This document shows positions 47,101-59,100 of a DNA stretch of 64,000 nt, one piece after another. The notes beneath the pieces were generated by a model. That model saw only the letters and a program-made list of their open reading frames with translations. It ran no database searches and had not been told where the DNA came from. How positions within the stretch are numbered: position 1 is the first letter of the stretch; every line of letters starts with the position of its first letter. The translations under genes and the position numbers were made by a program. The stretch comes from Agelaius tricolor (taxonomy: Eukaryota > Chordata > Aves > Passeriformes > Icteridae): contig JALJCS010000028.1 of the NCBI GenBank assembly GCA_023055355.1, positions 4,526,418 to 4,590,417 on the forward strand, in the 5' to 3' direction.

Positions 47101-50100
47101 GATTGGTCAAGCAGGATTTTTGGGAAAAGAAATTTCTAATGTTGATGTGACTCTTTTTGTAGTGACATTTGCAGGTTTTTGATGCAAGACAGCTCATGTA
47201 TTTCCACTGGATATGTGGTGGTGGGGAGATGTCTAAAATGGTTTACATCAATATAAATGAATTTTTCTTTCTTCACCTGTGAGGAATTTAACATTAAATG
47301 TAGGGATTTATCCAACCTTAAACTGCAGGAGAATTTTGGGACACATTTTGATGTGACAGCTGAAGTATTTAAAGTGCATAAAATGTGCATGTGCAGAAGT
47401 GTTAGTTCACATATTGTAATAAAATATGAAATTGCTGACATGATCTTGCAGAAATAATGGCATATGTTTTTTTCACCACCTGAAAAACAGCTTTAAATAT
47501 TTAACAGTTTTTATTCTGCAGAAATGTTTAATACTGTCACAGTCTTACCCCTCCACTTTGGTATTAATTTCATTTACATGAGAGTATTTCAGTTTTATGC
47601 AAAACCCTCTGCTTTTGAATTCGTTTCTCATTGAAATGATTCTACAGCTTTTTGAGGAAGGTTGCTGAAATAAACTTTTTTTTACATAGAAAATGTTCTC
47701 ATCTGCTGTTAAGGCTGTAGGAGAAAAGTTTGGCCATTTTCCTACAGCAGAAGATACTGGCATTCCAGTAATTAGAATTCAAGTCAAAAATCTAACATTA
47801 ATTACAAAATTTCTTTCATTAGCAGGATTCTGTTCAATTTTCCTCTCCTATGGGAACCCCAAAACATAGTGTGAAGAAAACAAGTGCTGATGAGTCCAAA
47901 TCAGCAATAGAAGGATTGGTCATGAAAAAATCATCGGGAGCAAACATTTCTAGGCTGAAGAATGAGCCTGCAGTGAGCACATGGAGTAAGCAGCAGGGGC
48001 AGCCATCAAAGCTGCCTGTGGTCCCAAACCCTGAGAGCCCAGGTATGTGAGAGGTGGAGGAGCCCCATGAGCCTCTTTTGCCTTGTGAAATATCCAGTGA
48101 CAGTGCTTTGATCCTATGTGACACTGGAAAGGTGTGAGGCTCTGGGCCTGAGGATTGTAGATTGGAGAATAAATGACTTCTGAGCTTTAAGGCTGATTTT
48201 TTGCAGCTTAAAGGATTAGGGAGTTGTAGTTCAGTTTCTGGAAGAAGAGTCCTGCAAATTGGGTGTGTTTTGAGATGCATATTGCACACATACAAGGAGA
48301 GTGCTTGGACTCCTAATTAGGAATTTAGATTGACCCATGAATGAGCTTGGTATCTGCTAGTTACAGATATTAAACATGAATTTTAAAAAAAAGTGGAATA
48401 AAATAAAAGCTAAATTAAATTTCTTTCTTAAAAGTAGGTTGCATCAGTTTTGCACAGATTCTGTTTTTCTTCCATAATGTGTTATCTCCTGTGTACTTGC
48501 AGAGGATCACATCTGCCTCTTGGACTGCATTGTAGTTGATCTGCAGGACATGGACATCTTTGCTGCTGAAAGGTACCAGAGAGAATATTCCAAGGCTGTG
48601 GAAGATGCCAGTGCAGACTTGAGCTTTCCATCCTACTTGGTGAGGCAGACAGGAGGGAGCCTGCTGACAGAGCCCTTCAGACTGAAGTTAAAAGTAGAGA
48701 GAAATTTGGACAAGTGAGTTTAAACAGAGTCCCTTTATGCTGTCACCTAGAGCAATAGTTTTGTATCCTAAAGGTCTTGCCTGCTGTTGGAGCTCCTGGA
48801 AGCACTGAGGTTTTCTCTTTTCTCCTTGTTGCAGAGAGCTGAGTCATATTTTTGTATCCTAAAGCAATATTTTTGTATCCTAAAGGTCTTGCCTGCTGTT
48901 GGAGCTCCTGGAAGCACTGAGGTTTTCTCTTTTTCTCCTTGTTGCAGAGAGCTGAGTCATGCTGTTGCAGACATTTCAATCCATGGCAACCTGTCCTCAG
49001 TGCACTGCTCTCTGGATCTGAACAAGTACAAACTGATCCGTGGGCTGCTGGAGAACAACCTCGGCGAGCCCATCGAGGAGTTCATGCGCCCCTATGACTT
49101 GCAGGATCCAAGAATTCTTGTAAGGATCCATGTGCACCTGAAATTCTCTTGAAATGTCTGGGGGTGTGTCTTGGTTTGGAAAGCCAGGAGTCTGCTAAGG
49201 AAGGCAGGAGCCTCCCCTGAAATGGAGAATGTGAATCCTCCCCACCCCTCTGAATTGCTGTAAATTTTAAATTAAGGGGCTCTCAGGCAAAAATATGGGA
49301 GCAGGAATAGCAGTTCTTTACTAGGGAAGAAAATAAAAGGATAAAATAAACAACGCAGTGAACCAAAACAACACTGCCAGAGTCAGAACCCAGCCTGACA
49401 CCCTGTGGGTCAGGCTGTTGGCAGCAGAACCATTGGAATTGTGGCTCAGCCCTCCTGCAGTGCCAGGGCTGGTTCTGCTGGAGCAGGGATCCTGGAGAAA
49501 GGTGCAGTCTCTGCCTCTGAAGATCCAGGGCAAGAGGCAGCTGCTGCTCCTCTGGGCAATCCAGTGCAGAAGCTGTGCTGGTGTTCCAGAATCTCCAGAT
49601 TATATCCAGGTAGGAATGCTTGGCTGGTGTTCCAGAATCTCCAGATTATATCCAGGTAGCAATGCTTGGCTCCTCCCTCTGGGCTCACATCTCCCAATGG
49701 GATGCTGTAGTTCTTATCAGCCATGCAGTGACATTCAATGGCTGTTATCAGCAGATGTCCCCTCCTGAGGAAGTGATTGTGATCACTCAGAGGGAGATAA
49801 GGCAAACTGCCCACTTGACACAGGACAGCTGCCATCCAGATGGGAACAGAACACATCTTGCCCTGCAGTCTGGAACAGGGTGGTTGCTGATTTTGCTGCT
49901 GAGATGGCAGCAATATGTTAAGGACAAATGAGCTCTAGACCAGCACTGTGAAAATGGGTTAATGGTCATTTTCAAGTTAAAGGCCAAGTGTTGGGAAATG
50001 TAACATTTCCCCAGTAATGGTTGATGAAACCATTGATTAAACCATTTGGAGAAGAAGGACCCCACACAAAAGCTGTTTACATTTTTCTGAAATACAGCTT

Positions 50101-53100
50101 AATTCAGAGATCAAAGTTAAGCAGGTGCTCTGAAAAAGAATGTTGGTGTTTTCCACTTACAGACAGTTTTGAGTGGAGAAGTTTATACTTCCATGTCCTT
50201 CCTCATTGACATGGTGAATGTGAGCCTGGAGCTGATGGATCCAAAGGGAAAAGATGGAAGCAGCTCTTTAGCCAGGTATGAATGTTCTTCTCTTACTGAA
50301 TACCTTGTCCTAAGTACTGTGCTCATGTGAAAGATACAGGACAAGAATTAAAATAATATGTGGAATTGCAATTTAATAATGCAGTGGAATGGAGTTTCTT
50401 AATTAGAATCCAAACTGAGAGTTTTAACTGCTCTGAGAGATGAAAAGGAATGACACTGTTCAAAAGATACAGTCTGTCTTTCCACTTGTCCTTGAAATAA
50501 CAGTCCAGCAATCAGTACTTGCCCAAAAGTAATAGTATTTTAATTAAGAAAGCAAAACAAGGGAAGGTTAAAAAAGCAGATTTCTGCTATGTTGGCTTGT
50601 TGGGTATTTTTAAATCCAGAAGGCTTTTTATCAGTGGAAAATGAGATTACATTTAATACAGGTTTATTTTCTATATCTATGATATGATTGTAGTTGTTTT
50701 AGAAAATACCTAAATGAAAGATTTCAGCAGTGTGCCATACTTGTAAAATAAGTGACTCCAAGGAATAAATGAACTGTAAGTCTCTTGGGTGTGATGTTTT
50801 GCTTTTTATTCTCCCAGGTTTGATTTTAAGAAATCCAAGTTGCTTTTTGAAAGCTCTTCAGATGGAACCAAGTCTGTAAATCTGGTCTCTCATTCCATGA
50901 TGGCCTTTGACACTCGTTATGCTGGACAGAAATATGCTACAGGCCCCCCAAATGTCTTCAATTGTATCTTTCAATCATCAAAGAACACCAGTAGCCCAGG
51001 AGCAATCCAGATTGAATTACATTTCAGGTTGGTAATTCTGGGATTTGTTTGTTTTTAATAATGACATAATCAGTATTGTCCTGATTTTAGTACATCTGTT
51101 ATTATTGTAGATAAACCTGAGGGCATTGTATTTTAGTCTGATGACATTTTTGGGGTGATCAGTGGTACTTGATGGATTGAAATCTGGAGTTATTAATTCT
51201 CTATAAGTATTTTTTCTTTAGTTTTCTTTTTCACTTATTGCAATAAAATTTAGGTTTGAGTGTGTAATGGATCAGATGAAGGTTTTACCTATTAAAATTA
51301 ATAGTGTTTAAAGCTTGATAAGTCTGGCCTATCACTTGGATGTGTGCATAAAACCAGTTTGTAGAATTTTTAATATGAGATGCACAAAAGCTGTTTCCCA
51401 GCAGGTGTCACACGTGGTTTTCTGAGAGCATCAAATACAGACAGGAATGGCACCTTTCAAAAACAATCTCTGTGTTCTCTTCTGTGTTCTGTCCTACCCT
51501 GTTTGGTTTTTCTTTCTTGTTTTGATCTAATTTAGTGTTGAAATTGGGAATTTAAAGTATAATGTCAGTATTTACCTGTTTCAGCATGGTGGTTTTTGAG
51601 GAATGTTGACTATCAAAGAAGAGGGTGAAGTGAGATGAGTGGAGATGTTGCTGTCACTTCTGATCTGATTTGCTGACCAAGCTCAGCTTTCTCACTCTCT
51701 AAGTATGATGCCTTCTGGAGCAGTTGCAGGAATAATGTAGAAAAAAAAAAAGTGGATTATTTTAGTCCAGTAGAAAATTTTAGAGACAATTTTTCATAAA
51801 AACCAGCTAAAGAATCTTGGCAATTGATAGAATTTTTTTTTTAAGATTTGGATGCTGCATTCTGGTTTTAGGTACCTAAAAAAATGTGTTCAGAAAGAAG
51901 CCAACATTTCAATTGGATTAAAACTAAAATGGGATTTACTAAAAAATACACTCTAAAAAACCCCCAGATGGTTTTCACAGAACTGTTGAGTCAGTGGGCA
52001 GCGAGCTTAGACCCAGTTAGTGGAGAACAACTGAGTTTGCACAGTTCAGCCTCATCTGCTTTATGAGTGAGAGTTTCAGGAATCTTCTTCCCAACTGTTG
52101 TGCTTTTCAGTGTCAGCTGCAGCAGCATGTGGTCTGTTTTGAGTGGTGAGAGCATCCTTGGCAGAGGATGCAAGGGCTGGCAGAGCTCTCTGATAGTGCT
52201 GTACTGCCTGGTGCCTCTTGAAATATCCTGGAGAGCCAGGCAGGGTTAGAGGCTTTGCTGTTGGAAGCTCCCCACTAAGGCATCACAGTTCTTTGGAGAT
52301 TTTATGGTTCACAGTGTGCTGGATTGAAAATTGTTTCATGCTATTGAAGCACTTAGATGATTTTCCAGTTAGCATGATCAAATGTAATTGGTATTCCAGA
52401 CCATGAAGCCAAACACTTTATCCCTCCTAGCCAGACCTTCAGAATGTGATGCTGGAAGCTCAGGCAGGCTGACATTTTTTCTGAATGACAAAGCAGCTTC
52501 CTGTGCTGCAAAATGGTGTCAGGGTAGGAGAGGAAATTCATGTTGTACCTCTTACCTCAGAGCCAGGTCTGAATTTCACACACAGAATGTTAGACAGAAA
52601 ATGATAATAAAAACATACGACAGAAAATGATAATAAAAACATACGACAGAAAATGATAAGAAAACAAAGATATAAAATGATAAGAAAACAAAGATATAAA
52701 ATAATAAAACAAAGCTATAAAATGATAATTAAAAAAGGTTTTAAAATTTGAGATTTTGAAAATTAATCTTGATAATATAAGTATGTTAAAGCAGCTTTTA
52801 TAAATTTCCTGTCATGTCGTTTTTCAATTCATCTCTTGTATCATGATGGCTTAGAATTTGGGCAGTTAAGACCTATTGGGGTTCTGTGGGTATAGCAAAT
52901 TGTTGAATTTCAGTCTGTTTAAATATATATAAAACTATATTAAAAAGTATGTGTATATATATATATATAAAATGTATATATATATGAGTTCAAACTCATA
53001 TATATATATATATATGAGTTCAAACTCCTATATATATATGAGTTTATATATAAAATGTATATATATATGAGTTCAAACTCATATATATGTATATATATAT

Positions 53101-56100
53101 GAGTTCAAACTCATATATATGTATATATATATGAGTTCAAACTCCTATATATGTAGATATATATGAGTTCAAACTCCTATATATGTAGATATATATGAGT
53201 TCAAACTCATATATATGTAGATATATATGAGTTCAAACTCCTATATATATGAGTTTATATATAAATGTGTATATTATAAATATATAAAATTACATATATA
53301 AATGTATATATATTAAAAATATCTATAAAATGTATATCTGTATATATAAAAATGTATGGATGTACTTTAAAGGCCAGACACTGTAAAGCAAGTGTATGCC
53401 TATAAAATGCCATATGAGTCTTACTAGATACTGACAGTTGTCAGCATGATTTTAAATATTTACAGGTTATAAAGTTCACCTGTGTGATTCTCTCTTCTTA
53501 AAAGGTCTACTAAGGATTCCTCCAGTTTCACAGTTGTTCTGAACAATCTTCGTGTATTCCTGATATTTGACTGGCTCTTACTGGTCCATGACTTTTTGTG
53601 TACTCCTGGAGACACCAAAAAGAGGGAAAATGCCCATTCCCGGCAGCGGTCCTGCATCAGTGACACCACTGTGGTTCCCAAAACTGTGAAAAGGGGAGTG
53701 GTTACCAAACGTTCCTCACTCCCTGTGACAGCAGAAAAGCAGCTGGAAGTCAAGGTTAATGTGACAGGTAAATGTGCTCTTCCCTGATGCTTTTGTTTTT
53801 CTCATGAAGGAAGTTTGTTTTTCTCATTGAAGAGTTTTTCTCATTAAAAGCTGTGTGCTGATGTAAAGACAGCTCCCTTAAAGGAAATCAAGAAACCTGC
53901 TACAAATACCCAAAGTACCTTAATGATATTGCCAACTGCCCTGTTAGTTATTTGTCTCTTTTCTTTGGTTAAGGAACTGAATTTGTGGTTGTTGAAGACA
54001 TGTCCTGCTTTGATACCAATGCAATCATTCTGAAGGGAACAACTGTTCTCACTTACAAGCCCAAGTTGATAGATCGTCCTTTCTCTGGTAGTTTGTTTGG
54101 CATTGAGGTAAGAAAAATACATTTGCTTCTGTATAACATCCAAAATTAGAGGAGTTTTGTGAAGATACTTGACTATAAATATATATACAAAAGGAATAAT
54201 CCACAGATGCTTTCTGAAGTTTGTTGATTTCTCATCAAATGCTCTCATTTTACAGCAGTTTTGAGAGTAGTTTTATATTGTTTCTGTTAAAACATTCTAA
54301 GACTTGACTGTAGCCTCAAAATATTGCTAGTTCTTGCTAGGCCTGTTATCTCAGTTCATAATTTCTTTAAAAATAATTTGGAATTTTTAGGTGTTTTCAT
54401 GCCGGTTAGGAAATGAGCAAGAGACTGCACTGTCAATTATTGATCCAGTACAGATTCACATGGAACTTATTGGGAATTCTTCCTATCCAATTGGTTCAGG
54501 ACTGCTGGATGCTTTCAATAGTGAAGATTTTCCTCCTATTCTAGAGGTAATATTAAAGCCTGAATAAAACTGCAGTAGAGAATACTAGCAGAGATATTTT
54601 TATGCCCAAGGATTCAACAGAAGACTTTCAAATGCATAAGAGAGTAAGGTAACTTTTTCCTGAGATGGAAAAGGAAAAGAAGAAAGCCTGTAGAAAATGC
54701 TCTTAGTGGTAATGAAAAAGTGATTTATGGGATATGTTACAGAGATTAATAGTGAGGGAAAGAAATGGGCTGATTATGTAGGCTGATGGTATTAGAGAGT
54801 TACTAATAGCTGAAAGGGAATTATATTTTTCTGTATTTTCTGTTTCTAATTGTTAGGACATATTAGAGGGGAATTATATTGAAAGACTTTTTTACCATTG
54901 TATCAAAGTAAAACTTGTTTTCCCTGAGATGTAATGCTTTTGGTTGTTGGTAGAAAATAACAAATTTGATAAATTTATTATTTGATCTTTAAAACAGCAT
55001 GGTGATCAGATTGTAACACTAATTTTTTTCTTCCTTTGGGAAAAGCTTTACTAATAGCTGAATTATTTAAGAAAAATAATTCTTATATTCTAATGTTTCA
55101 TTTAGATTCAGTTGCAAGCACTGGATATCAGACTGTCCTACAATGATGTTCAACTCTTCCTGGCCATTGCAAAGTCAATTCCCCAGCAGACCAGTGCAGC
55201 TCTGCCTGACCCAGCTGCCTCAGGGGCTGGGAGTGCTGCTGATCCCTGCACTTCAGCACTGGGGCATGAGAGCCCCTTGGCTCAGGAAACCAGAGATGGC
55301 TCCAAACGTGGGCTGGATCCTGTTCTTGGTATGTGTTTCACTGGTGGGTGAAGCCATTCCTGATATTGAAGGGAGTTTTCTGCAAGGTGAGGCTGATCTG
55401 TATGCTTAACACAAAAGATGTTGGTATCTTCATGGGGTAAGAGCCTTTCTTGGTTGGAACTTCCTAATAATGGCATTGTCCTGATGATGCTGGAAAAAAT
55501 ATAAAAGCAGGGCTGAATCATGTGCTCTTGCTATAGTTAAATAATTATAGTTAAATAGTTAAATCTTAAATAAACAAACCCCCATTTCTTAAATTAACAA
55601 CCCCCTTATTCTTAAATAAACAAACCCCTATTTTTCATGCAGCTATATCTTGATTTTAGAAATGAAAGAAGCAGGTAACTGCCAGGGGTTCATGCCTGCT
55701 TCTCTGTTCCTTGCAGAAGCCCAGCTGGCTCGGCTCCAGGAGCTGGGGTTCAGCATGGACGATTGCCGTAAAGCTCTGCTCACCTGCCAAGGTAACCCCA
55801 GATATTCTTAGCAGGGCTTTGCACTTTGTTCCTATGACCTTAATTGCAATTAAGTAAAGCCTTTCCACTGTCAGGTGGTTATGCACAGGCACTGTTTCCT
55901 TCTTTAGAACATCTTTGGCTCTGTGCTGCCCTGTAGTTTGAAACATTCTTCTTCCTGTTCTGCTGCTGTGTAAAATCCACCCCCCAAGGATTTTTTCTGC
56001 CCTTTGGGATGTCATGTGTGGGTGCTTGAGTGTATTTTTGTTTGGGAGTTTTAGTTGTGTTCAGGCTGGTAATTTTTATGGTGCACCAATTTCTTGCTAT

Positions 56101-59100
56101 TCCACATCTCTTCCTCTTGTGTTTTCATCTCTCCCTTTAAAAATCTTATTTCTCTAGTTCTACATGCAGTACCTGAAAAGAAAACAAAGCTTTACCACAA
56201 GTGACTATTTTAGCACTGTCATGCTTCCCACCTTAAATATAGGCATGCATAATGTTACAGATTTTTATTACATTTGTGAACTTCAAAATACATTTCTTAC
56301 TCTTAGGATATACTGATGTCTTTATATTCTTCTCATAGTTATATTACAAAATAAGCATATTGAAGTACTGCTGGGAATATTTTCTTAAGAGAAAGGGAGT
56401 TAGTTTTCTTCTGTATGATTTTTACTAAGCATATGTCTTTGAGAAAGTAGGTGATGATTGATTGGCTGTTTGCTTCTATCTAAGGTGACTTGAAAAAAGC
56501 AGCAAGTTGGTTGTTTAAGAATGCTGAACCTCTGAAATCAGTTTCCCAGACTTCTGGTCGAGATAGCCAGGGGATTTTGCCTTTCCAGTTCATCTCTGGA
56601 GTGGAAATAAAGGCAGAAAGTGTTTGCATCTGCTTTATAGATGACTGCATGGACTGTGATGTTCCCCTGGCTGAATTAACCTTTTCATGTGAGTCTCTGG
56701 TTCTCCTTGGCATGAACTGAGTGTCAGTTCTGGGTGTGTTCAGCATCGTGCTCTTGTTTGTCAGCACCTGTCAAATTTCAGCTGACAGTGTCTTGGTGGT
56801 GGTTGTGTGGGATATTGGGGGTTCCTTTTTCCTTATTTCTGTTTGGTTTTAAGTTTTGGTTTTGAGAAGATGACAGTCTTTGTAGGGTTAAGATTCTGGT
56901 TTCCCCTTTTTGCATCACATAAGAAATGAAATCTCTCCTGAGCAGAATCCTAGGGAGGCTCTGTATTGTAAGGTGTGGCTGTTTGCAGATGTTATTGGAA
57001 GAGTATCATGACAAGCTTTTTGTCCCATTTCAGTTTAAAAGACAAGACAAAACCTTCCATTGCTTACTTGACACTTCACAAAATCAGAAAGTTTGTTTGT
57101 TTTGCATTGGTTTAAATTTCGCTTCTTTTTTTTTTTCCTCTCAGGTTTGAATTTTCTGCAGCATTTGAGGACCAGCCCTGAAGGCTACGCTCATTTTACC
57201 CTCTCTGGAGATTATTACAACCGTGAGCTTTCAGGTGAAATACCTGGGGGTTGTTCTCTTATTTTAATTTAATTTCCTACCACAGGAGCCTGAAGTTTAC
57301 CCACTATGAAATGCCTCTAAGGGAATAGGGAAAGGTTGATTTTGGGACTGTGTGTGTGTGAGTGTGATCCTAGACAGGATATCCTGATTTGAGATCATTG
57401 GAGGGATGTGGAACTGGAGATTTGCCTGATATGAAAGTGGCACTCAGGTTTTCAAATGAAATTGCATAAAGTGGTTATCCAACAAAAGAGTTTTATAACA
57501 AGCTCTCTCTGCATTCTCTTCTCTTTAATTGTTTGATGGATTCAGTTTATTACATATTTCAGGAAGGAGAATCATGTGCAGGCTGAAGACAAAGGATTAA
57601 CATAAGAAGACCATCACAATTTCTGTTCTAGATACAAAAAAGCAAGTTAGGCCTCAATACAGGCCAGATACTGACAAAAGTCATCTAGTTGTGTGGGTTT
57701 TTTTAACTTAGAAACTAAATTTTCTGTTACATCACTGGTGACAAGCACTCAGGAATTATCTGTCAATAACAAGGGGGTTTTTTGTTGTTTTGAAAAATAC
57801 TTTGTTTTTAAAAATATGTAGGGTTGTCACTATAGGACACAGAACAGCATGAGCACACACACTGCTGCTCTCAAGGTGAAGAAAAAGGAAGTTTATTTTC
57901 TGACTCCAACATTTTTAGTTTTCCAAAAGTGACAGTGGATTGGAGGGTGACAGTGCCACCTCTCCAATGACACTGGACAAACCAACAAAGTCCATCAAAT
58001 TTCTCCTCCTCTATAAAAGAATGCAAAACAATAAGTTATTTACATAAAGAGTGTGAGAAAGTTTGTTATAAGAATGTAAACAGCAGAAGGCTTAGAAAAT
58101 CTTAAAAAATCAGGGTGACATAGGATGTTTTTTTAATAGTTTCTAGACTTTTATCTTTTGAGATACTGAATAATCACCAATTTAATGTATAATTGTGTCA
58201 AAATCATTTTCAAAGCTATTTAGGAGCTTAATTCCTGCTAGCTTAAATATAGAGCAGTAATTGACCCCTTGTAGGGCTTTAATTGGAACAAAGATATTTC
58301 TATGAGACCCTACATAAATGGAGGAGCTGGGCCAAATTTGTATTAGCTATTAAATTAAATCCTTAGGCTTGCAACTTCACCTTGAAGATTAAAAGTAGGG
58401 GACGGATTAAAAGCGAAGGACCTAATGATGAAAGTTTCTTTATGAAATACATAAAGAGCATTCCAGAGTGGCCTCCAAAGATGCTGCTTTGTGTTTCTCT
58501 CAGGGTGGGAGCCATTTATTGAGCCGTGGCCGTGCTCAGTGTCTTGGCAACAAGAGGCTTCCAGCCGCCTCCAGCCTTCCCGCCTGAAGCTGGAGGTGAA
58601 GGCCAAGCCCCGCCTGGACATCAACATCACCTCTGTGCTCATAGGTATGTGGGAATATTCCCTGAGGGCATATTCTGCTTTTCACTGCTGAAAATGGCAG
58701 ACATCTCTAGTTAAAGTGCTGCTGGCATCACCTCTGTGCTCATAGGTATGTGGGAATATTCCCTGAGGGTATATTCTGCTTTTCACTGCTGAAAATGGCA
58801 GACATCTCTAGTTAAAGTGCTGCTGGCATCACCTCTGTGCTCATAGGTATGTGGGAATAGTCCTGAGGGCATATTCTGCTTTTCACTGCTGAAAATGGCA
58901 GACATCTCTAGTTAAAGTGCTGCTGGCATCACCTCTGTGCTCATAGGTATGTGGGAATATTCCTTGAGGGCAGCACTGCACAGTCTGCTTTTCACTGCTG
59001 AAAATGGCAGACATCTCAAATTAAAGTGCTGCTGGAATCCTGTAGAGGAAGTGGGGTTGGCCCAGGTCCCTCCATGCTTTGCAGGATGCTGTACCAGGTG

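Larger units (their letters stand above)
45001..47822 (+). other. VPS13D: VPS13D intron 24
   Basis: 2.8 kb. Apart from the minisatellite and its LTR-like flanks (45400-46110), nothing recognisable. Confidence 0.6.
51028..53504 (+). other. VPS13D: VPS13D intron 29
   Basis: 2.5 kb. The right half holds two simple arrays (52593-52737 and 52920-53350); the left half shows no element. Confidence 0.6.

Noticed and set aside
49165..50005. Target-site duplication around the LTR-like block
   Set aside because: The bases flanking the inferred ends do not match, so either the ends are mis-set or the duplication has decayed.
53844..54248. Antisense frame of 134 codons
   Set aside because: It overlaps VPS13D exon 31 on the opposite strand and is a shadow of a conserved exon.
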